Translations under genes and position numbers: made by a program
Source: Phytopseudomonas dryadis
Lineage (GTDB): Bacteria; Pseudomonadota; Gammaproteobacteria; Pseudomonadales; Pseudomonadaceae
Reading direction: 5' to 3'
DNA: 64,000 bases
NCBI RefSeq assembly: GCF_004327355.1
Contig: NZ_QJUM01000016.1
Location: 1-64,000 of the forward strand
Shown: piece after piece, positions 61,551 to 64,000 of the stretch
Layout: every line of letters begins with the position of its first letter
How positions within the stretch are numbered: position 1 is the stretch's first letter
The notes under the pieces: generated by a model
Seen by the model: the letters and a program-made list of their open reading frames with translations, nothing else
What the model was told of the DNA's origin: nothing
Databases searched by the model: none

Positions 61551-62338
61551 ACGCTGCAGGCCTCGAGGTGGACGTCTTCGATCAACTGCTCGAGGTGGAC
61601 GATGTAGTCCTGGTAGCGGCGGTTGACCAGCAGTTCGCTGCGCACCCGTGGCCGCGGCAGGTCGATGTCGATGATTTCCTTGATCCGCCCGGGGGAACGG
61701 GTCATCACCACCACGCGATCGGAGAGGAACACCGCTTCGTCGACGCCATGGGTGACGAACATCACCGTCTTGCGGTCGCGCTCCCAGATCTCCAGCAGCT
61801 CGTTCTGCAGCACCGTGCGGGTGTGCGCGTCGAGGGCGCCGAAGGGTTCGTCCATCAGCAGGATCGCCGGGTCGTAGGCCAGGGTGCGGGCGATGGCCAC
61901 GCGCTGGCGCATGCCGCCGGACAGTTCCTTGGGATAGAAGTCGGCGTAGTCCGCCAGGTTGACCTTGTTCAGCAGCGCCATCGCCCGCTCGCGGGCTTCG
62001 CGGCGACCGACGCCCTGTTCGCGCAGGCCGTACATGACGTTGCCGATCACGGTCTTCCAGGGGAACAGGGCGAACTCCTGGAACACCGGGCCACGATCCG
62101 GCCCCGGCCCGCTGATGGTCTTGCCCTGGGCGACCAGGGTGCCGGCGCTCGGCGCGACGAAGCCGCCGAGCATGTACAGCAGGGTCGACTTGCCGCAGCC
62201 GGAGGGGCCGAGGATGGAGACGAACTCGCCCTCGCCGATCTCCAGGTTGATGTCGTCGAGCGCCATGTGCGTGTGGCGGTCGGCGGTGTAGAAGGATTTG
62301 CACAGCTGGGTGATGCTGATCATGCTCGGGCGGGTCAT
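61547..62338 (-). CDS. NitT/TauT-type ABC transporter ATPase
   Basis: ATPase of 263 residues. Walker A is GPSGCGKST, the Q-loop is FQEFALFPW, the signature is LSGGMRQR, and Walker B is ILLMDEPFGALD. It is of the SsuB/TauB/NrtD type. The protein starts 15 bases after the stop of the binding-protein gene and overlaps the first permease gene by four bases. Confidence 0.9.
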   Translation of the reverse strand: MTRPSMISITQLCKSFYTADRHTHMALDDINLEIGEGEFVSILGPSGCGKSTLLYMLGGFVAPSAGTLVAQGKTISGPGPDRGPVFQEFALFPWKTVIGNVMYGLREQGVGRREARERAMALLNKVNLADYADFYPKELSGGMRQRVAIARTLAYDPAILLMDEPFGALDAHTRTVLQNELLEIWERDRKTVMFVTHGVDEAVFLSDRVVVMTRSPGRIKEIIDIDLPRPRVRSELLVNRRYQDYIVHLEQLIEDVHLEACSV

Positions 62339-62353
62339 GCCTTCACTCTCCCT

Positions 62354-63337
62354 TCAGGGCTGCAACAGCATGCCGGGGCGGAATTGCTCGACCTGCAGCG
62401 GGGCATTCAGCAGGCCGACTTCCAGGTACTGGTCGAACATCTTCTGCATGCCGGCGAAGTCGGGCCGGGCCTGCGGGTCGCGGGCGAAGTCGTTGTCCTT
62501 GAGCAGGTACTGGTCGAGCAGCTCGGTGGGCGCGCGGGTCACTTCCGACACCACCGCCATGGTCTGCTGGCGGTCGGCCTGCAGCAGGCTCATGGCTTTC
62601 TGCAGGTCCGCCCGGTAGTGCCTGGCCAGTTCGGGGTTGGCATCGACGAAGTCCTTGCGGCACACCTCGAGCAGGTGCACGGTGTTGGGCATCAGGTCGG
62701 AGAGGGCGAACAGCTTGCGGATGCCGCCCTTGGTTTCGGCCCTCACCGCGAAAGGCTGGTTCATCACCGCGGCATCGATGCGTCCGGCGCGCAGCGCGGC
62801 TTCGGAGCCGGGGAAGCCGGTCTCCACCAGGCGGATGTCCTTGCTCGGGTCCAGCCCATGGTGCCTGAGGAGCATGGCCATCTGGCCGTAGGAACCCGAG
62901 CCGTAGACGTTGACGCCGACGGTCTTGCCCTTGAGGTCGGCGATGCTCTTGATCGGCGAGTCTTCCCGCACGGCCCAGTACAGCGAGAACGAACCCGGCG
63001 CCTCGGCCACGTGCTGGGCGATCACATAGGCCTGCAGGCCACTGGACAAGGCGCCCTGGGCGAGCGACAGCGGCGCCTGGGAAGAGCAGTCGAGCGCGCC
63101 GGCGAGCATCGCCTGGACCATCGGCGCGGTGCCCTGGAACTGCGTCCACTCGATACGGTAGGCGGTGCCCAGTTCGGGAAAGGCGTCGGCGCGGCGCATC
63201 ATCCAGTACTTCATTTCCTCGGCGGGAATCGACCAGCCGACGCGAATGGTTGGCAACTCCTTGGCGCTTGCCGGGTTGCCGAACCCCAGCAGGGCCGCGC
63301 AAGCGAGTAACGGTAGAGCGCGAGTGAAGCTCTTCAT
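62354..63337 (-). CDS. NitT/TauT-type ABC transporter substrate-binding protein
   Basis: Periplasmic binding protein of 327 residues with a signal peptide of about 25 residues (ending in PASA). The mature start (TIRVGWSIPAEEMKYWMM) and the SIADLKGKTVGVNVYGSGSYGQMAMLL segment are those of the nitrate/sulfonate/taurine group. It is the first gene of a six-gene operon (binding protein, ATPase, two permeases, opine-dehydrogenase type, 3-hydroxyacyl-CoA dehydrogenase). The substrate cannot be read from the sequence; the two dehydrogenases suggest it carries a hydroxy or amino group. Confidence 0.86.
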   Translation of the reverse strand: MKSFTRALPLLACAALLGFGNPASAKELPTIRVGWSIPAEEMKYWMMRRADAFPELGTAYRIEWTQFQGTAPMVQAMLAGALDCSSQAPLSLAQGALSSGLQAYVIAQHVAEAPGSFSLYWAVREDSPIKSIADLKGKTVGVNVYGSGSYGQMAMLLRHHGLDPSKDIRLVETGFPGSEAALRAGRIDAAVMNQPFAVRAETKGGIRKLFALSDLMPNTVHLLEVCRKDFVDANPELARHYRADLQKAMSLLQADRQQTMAVVSEVTRAPTELLDQYLLKDNDFARDPQARPDFAGMQKMFDQYLEVGLLNAPLQVEQFRPGMLLQP

Positions 63338-63713
63338 GCTGTCATCTCCGTGTGCCATCGATCAGGGACGCCGGGCGCCAGGCCGCCACGCACGCTGGGC
63401 GCAGCCGGCATGGGGGCTTGGCCCGATTCTAGGCAGGGGCTGCCGGCTGGCGCTGATCGAAACACGCAACGGCGATTCGCCAGGCGCAACTCAATGGCGC
63501 GGGCCGCCGCTGTCACCCCTGGTGACGCATTGCGGTACCGCCAGGGCGAGGGGCTACCCGTTTTGGTGCGCTCCGGCGAGCAGGGCGGTTGGCCTCACAG
63601 GCCCGGCAAGCCCTGGCGCCACGGCCCGTGACAGCCAGCGCGGCGACTGTCGACAGGCGGCTGGCGGTATGGATATTGCTTTCTGATTCACGTGAATTGT
63701 TGACCGTGAGCCG
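63338..63713. other. Divergent promoter region, no gene seen
   Basis: A 376-base gap between the transport operon and the plus-strand regulator. It must hold both promoters and the regulator's site. I could not identify a clear direct repeat of the XylS/AraC type by eye. Short open frames here have no support. Confidence 0.45.
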
Positions 63714-64000
63714 ATGCCCTGGTCGCGGTCGGTCATCGAATTTGCTTACGTGGTACGAAACATGTTCGATCACTTGCGGCAGCACAAACTCATGAGTTCC
63801 GGCGGTTTCAAGGAGGTCAAGGACGCGGTCAGCCGCTGCCTGTGGCCGCACCACATGAACATGCCGACGGGGGAATCGCTGAATTCCGAGCTGTATGGGG
63901 TGTTCTTCGGCGACGCGGCCTTGTTCGACCTGCACTACGGCGCCAGCGTCGAGATCGATGCCGGCGATATCGAACGCTTCTACCTGGTGCGTATCACCCT
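63714..64000 (+). CDS. AraC/XylS-type transcriptional regulator, 5' part only
   Basis: The gene runs off the window after about 95 codons. The visible N-terminus (SSGGFKEVKDAVSRCLWPHHMN, then ELYGVFFGDAALFDLHYGASVEIDAGDIERFYLVRITL) fits the ligand-binding domain of XylS/BenR/FeaR-like AraC regulators, where the phrases F-x2-V-x2-AVS-x4-PH and LxYGAxVEI are typical. The DNA-binding domain lies outside the window. The start is uncertain: ATG at 63714 or 63759. It is divergent from the six-gene transport operon and likely its activator (inference). Confidence 0.65.
   Translation, partial: MPWSRSVIEFAYVVRNMFDHLRQHKLMSSGGFKEVKDAVSRCLWPHHMNMPTGESLNSELYGVFFGDAALFDLHYGASVEIDAGDIERFYLVRIT

Overview
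This window is GC-rich, gene-dense chromosomal DNA that reads as Pseudomonas in the broad sense. The support is the folE2/dksA2/zigA zinc-sparing cluster, the TAXI-TRAP and PotABCD-type transporters, the UvrD, Cls and Kef-type proteins, and several families of intergenic inverted repeats typical of Pseudomonas genomes. No rRNA, tRNA, CRISPR array, phage or IS transposase was seen. Start codons were chosen by reading ribosome binding sites, overlaps and family N-termini by eye; no database search was run.

Layout. (1) 223-8311: a DctB/DctD-type two-component pair, a ParDE toxin-antitoxin module on the other strand, then a TAXI-type TRAP transporter (binding protein, fused permease, DUF1850 protein) preceded by a good sigma-54 promoter that the DctD-like activator could use. 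(2) 8439-11404: a NaChBac-like voltage-gated channel, a GNAT acetyltransferase, a DUF3617 protein. (3) 10964-20780 (minus strand): a two-partner secretion locus in the order TpsB, HlyC-like lysine acyltransferase, 2350-residue filamentous exoprotein, small lipoprotein. This matches a cdiBCAI layout. The exoprotein ends in a lipase-like alpha/beta-hydrolase domain of lower GC, so the lipoprotein is a candidate immunity protein. (4) 20986-22425: cardiolipin synthase.

(5) 22560-35974: a probable catabolic island. It has an LLM flavin monooxygenase, a flavin reductase, an alpha/beta hydrolase, an aldehyde dehydrogenase, an AA_synth (DUF1185) protein, a DUF1330 protein, RibBA, a zinc-ribbon Nudix hydrolase, a PotABC-type transporter with two paralogous binding proteins, and a FadR-type GntR regulator. 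Five intergenic regions carry the same palindrome (ATGGTATACCAT or close variants), which ties these units into one regulon. The enzyme set resembles the logic of the Rut pyrimidine pathway, but the substrate is unknown.

(6) 36354-41558: a zinc-starvation cluster: a frameshifted folE2, dksA2, zigA, a DUF1826 gene and a second COG0523 GTPase, with a Zur-box-like palindrome between folE2 and dksA2. (7) 41563-53287: two large unrecognised proteins, DUF3301, two Kef-type antiporters, an acyl-CoA thioesterase, a SMI1/KNR4 protein and a Tim44-domain protein. (8) 53509-57506: an orphan TRAP binding protein, UvrD/Rep helicase and a MarR regulator. (9) 57824-63337: a six-gene operon with a NitT/TauT-type ABC transporter followed by an opine-dehydrogenase-family protein and a 3-hydroxyacyl-CoA dehydrogenase, divergent from a truncated XylS/AraC-type regulator at the window edge.
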